NCBI RefSeq assembly: GCF_026230105.1
Contig: NC_079483.1
Span: 18,841,312 to 18,905,311 of the forward strand
Length of the DNA: 64,000 nucleotides
Source: Diorhabda sublineata
Taxonomy: Eukaryota; Arthropoda; Insecta; Coleoptera; Chrysomelidae
Direction of reading: 5' to 3'
In this document: positions 62,173 to 64,000 of the stretch, one piece after another
Numbering within the stretch: the first letter of the stretch is position 1
Layout: the number at the start of each line of letters is the position of its first letter
Notes under the pieces: generated by a model
Database searches by the model: none
What the model was told of the DNA's origin: nothing
Seen by the model: only the letters and a program-made list of their open reading frames with translations
Program-made: the position numbers and the translations under genes

Positions 62173-62626
62173 CTTCATATAATACACCGTTGCCACATAA
62201 CGCCGTTTTTATTAAAGATAAGAGGTGTTGATGAATTTATACGAATTGGAAGCTGATACATGTAATGAATTTGTTTTTGAATCATAGTTACACGGTTCGT
62301 ACCACGTGGTATTGAAATTTTTTTAATGTAAGAATGGAAAATTTCAATTTTTAATTCAAGACCAAAAAAGTACTCGTGGTAGAACTGAATTCTATATACC
62401 GTTTTCGAAATATTTTGTTTCAAAAATTGAAGAACGATAACCCATTATGGTATAAAGTGACGATTAAATTATTTATTGAACAAACATTTTTATTTTCCTC
62501 AACGCCATTTTTAAAACACCCTGTATATTTTCCGTAAAATGAAGGATTTTAAAGGAAACGGTCACTTTTTTAAATAAAATCGCATATACTAGTAAAATGT
62601 ACGTTTATTTTATTTTAAAAGTTTAT
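62173..62626. other. Short intergenic stretch
   Basis: AT-rich, no supported gene. It includes a GTTGCCA motif near 62190 and an ACCCTGTATATTTT oligomer near 62519. AATAAA hexamers on the minus strand close to 62602-62627 can serve as the polyadenylation signal of the next gene. Confidence 0.5.
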
Positions 62627-63923
62627 TTATTTAAAAATACCAGTAGGGCAAGAACACCACGTCGTTCCGGGAATTTGTAATATACCAACTGATGCATAGA
62701 AACGCGATAGACCTATCCACGGAGTGCATACGTCATAATCTGAAATTGAATCTAGTTGCTAATCTCGTTTCCAAGACATTACATCACAAAATTTGGCAAC
62801 ACTGTAGCTTATTAAATCGTTTCTTATAGGTATTTACGAAGATTACAAAAATCAAATGAAAATATAATTATTATTATATACAGCTTCAAAATATGAAAAA
62901 AAAATTCATTATAAATATACATTCAACATTTAGTGATACTATATTCTATATTTTATAACTCACTTGAATTTAATTTGACAATAAAAACAGTATCCATTTT
63001 GTTATTATCAACATATATGATTTATTTTTATTATTAAATTAAAATATCAAAAAAAAGTATCAATTAATCTAATTACTCTTTAGTTTGTAACTAATACGGT
63101 TCTTTTTTAATAATCTCTACACTACAAACAATAAGATTTATGCAAAAGTTTTAAAACAAACTATAATTAACGAAATATACGTTGCAAATTTAAACACTAC
63201 TCCAGATAGATTCGGAAAAACAAATTAAAAACATTATACTCACTTCCATTAATGCCCGGCTTCATACCAAAAAATGCCGAAGCTGTATTTTGAGCTGTAT
63301 CTATCCCATCATTAATAGTTTCGCCGATAGTTGAAGCGGCATTAAGAACGCTTCCGTTTACAGCAATAACGGCAACAGCCAAAAGAACTACCTGATAATA
63401 AAACCACTACATTATAGTTACTTAAATCATTGGGCACTGTATGACAAAGTTATTGTATTGTAAATATAAACAGTTTGTATGGATTAATTACTGAAGTATT
63501 TCTGATATAACCTGCATTTCTCATTCTTCTTTTTTTGGTTTCGTATAGGAAGCGAAGCTGTAACTTTACACTAATTTGTCACATAAAGTTTTTAATTATT
63601 TATTAACATTAATTATAGCTTATATAACAATATTTTATCGAATATTTTCGCTGTTTCTTCGAACACAAGGAATAGAAGATTTAAAAAAAACTAAGTGGCA
63701 GTGTAATGATAGAGATAAGGACTAAACTATACGGAAAAGAAGAATAACCTAATTGTTAGTAAGTATACAAAACAAATTGAATGTATCTAGTCGTGTATAA
63801 AATCTTTGTATCTAGTTGAGAAACGTGAACATTAAGAACAGTTTTAGTGATGTTAAGGTTGGTTTTGATAATTTCAATTAACTAAATAGAAATTTGAAAA
63901 TGTATACTTACGAATTTCAACAT
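62627..63923 (-). CDS. Small secreted protein of unknown function, 90 aa, three exons
   Basis: Minus-strand exons 63912-63923, 63244-63391 and 62627-62739 (TAA). Donors are GTAAGT and GTGAGT, acceptors TTATCAG and TTTCAG; phases close. The signal peptide is MLKFVVLLAVAVIAVNG, split after four codons like the neighbouring Tweedle gene. The mature part has an alanine/threonine/aspartate-rich amphipathic stretch (NAASTIGETINDGIDTAQNT), a GMKPGIN turn and a C-terminal part with three cysteines (DVCTPW, TTWCSCPTG). I know no family with this pattern. Expression in epidermis or gut and export are plausible, but function is unknown. An odd cysteine count hints at dimerisation. Confidence 0.78.
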
Positions 63924-63983
63924 GTTTGTTATAAAGTCGATTTTTAGATATTCAACTATAAATATTTTTAAATAATATTGTGT

Positions 63984-63990
63984 TTTTATA
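63984..63990 (-). promoter_or_regulatory. TATA box of the small secreted protein gene
   Basis: On the minus strand TATAAAA lies 61 bases before the ATG at 63923, leaving a leader of about 30 bases if transcription starts 30 bases downstream of the box. TATA promoters with short leaders are common for cuticle and secreted-protein genes of insects. Confidence 0.55.
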
Positions 63991-64000
63991 CGGGAACGAA

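Overview
This is an AT-rich animal nuclear sequence, almost certainly from an insect. The evidence is introns with GT-AG ends that split codons, long repeat-filled introns, a Serrate-type Notch ligand, a CAPA/pyrokinin-type neuropeptide receptor and a Tweedle cuticle protein (an insect-only family). A beetle is my guess, but nothing here proves the order. Gene models were built by reading splice sites and checking that phases close; all of them do.

Layout. (1) 913-19158 (+): the 3' half of a Serrate (Jagged-type Notch ligand) gene: seven EGF repeats, a cysteine-rich/VWC-like region, a transmembrane helix and the cytoplasmic tail. Two of its introns carry about 13 kb of satellite DNA (1816-11175 and about 11990-15958). 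These arrays look like diverged descendants of one unit of about 140 bp, so the EGF exons at 11298-11922 sit inside a satellite domain. (2) 19640-21385: a 182-bp satellite just past Serrate. (3) 26477-29591 (+): a complete four-exon gene for a 264-residue protein I do not recognise, with a dead mariner fragment in intron 1. (4) 32229-48939 (+): a complete 15-exon ortholog of TULP4/Tusp (WD40 region, SOCS box, split tubby domain, 1255 aa). Its introns hold a 135-bp minisatellite, a 163-bp tandem array whose antisense strand encodes part of a LINE-type reverse transcriptase, and several foldback elements. (5) 50157-58042 (+): a complete three-exon class A GPCR, closest by motifs to CAPA/pyrokinin receptors. 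(6) 60525-61461 (-): a two-exon Tweedle cuticular protein. (7) 62627-63923 (-): a three-exon gene for a 90-residue secreted protein of unknown function. A possible extra 59-residue peptide gene lies at 61928-62172 (+).

The genes do not form one pathway; this is ordinary insect gene order. The unusual content is the repeat biology: four unrelated tandem arrays in 43 kb, each homogenised in the middle and degenerate at the edges, three of them inside introns of expressed-looking genes. There is also a dispersed TTGGCAAC(G/A)CTG-like motif found about twenty times in noncoding DNA. No tRNA, rRNA, CRISPR array or autonomous transposon was seen.
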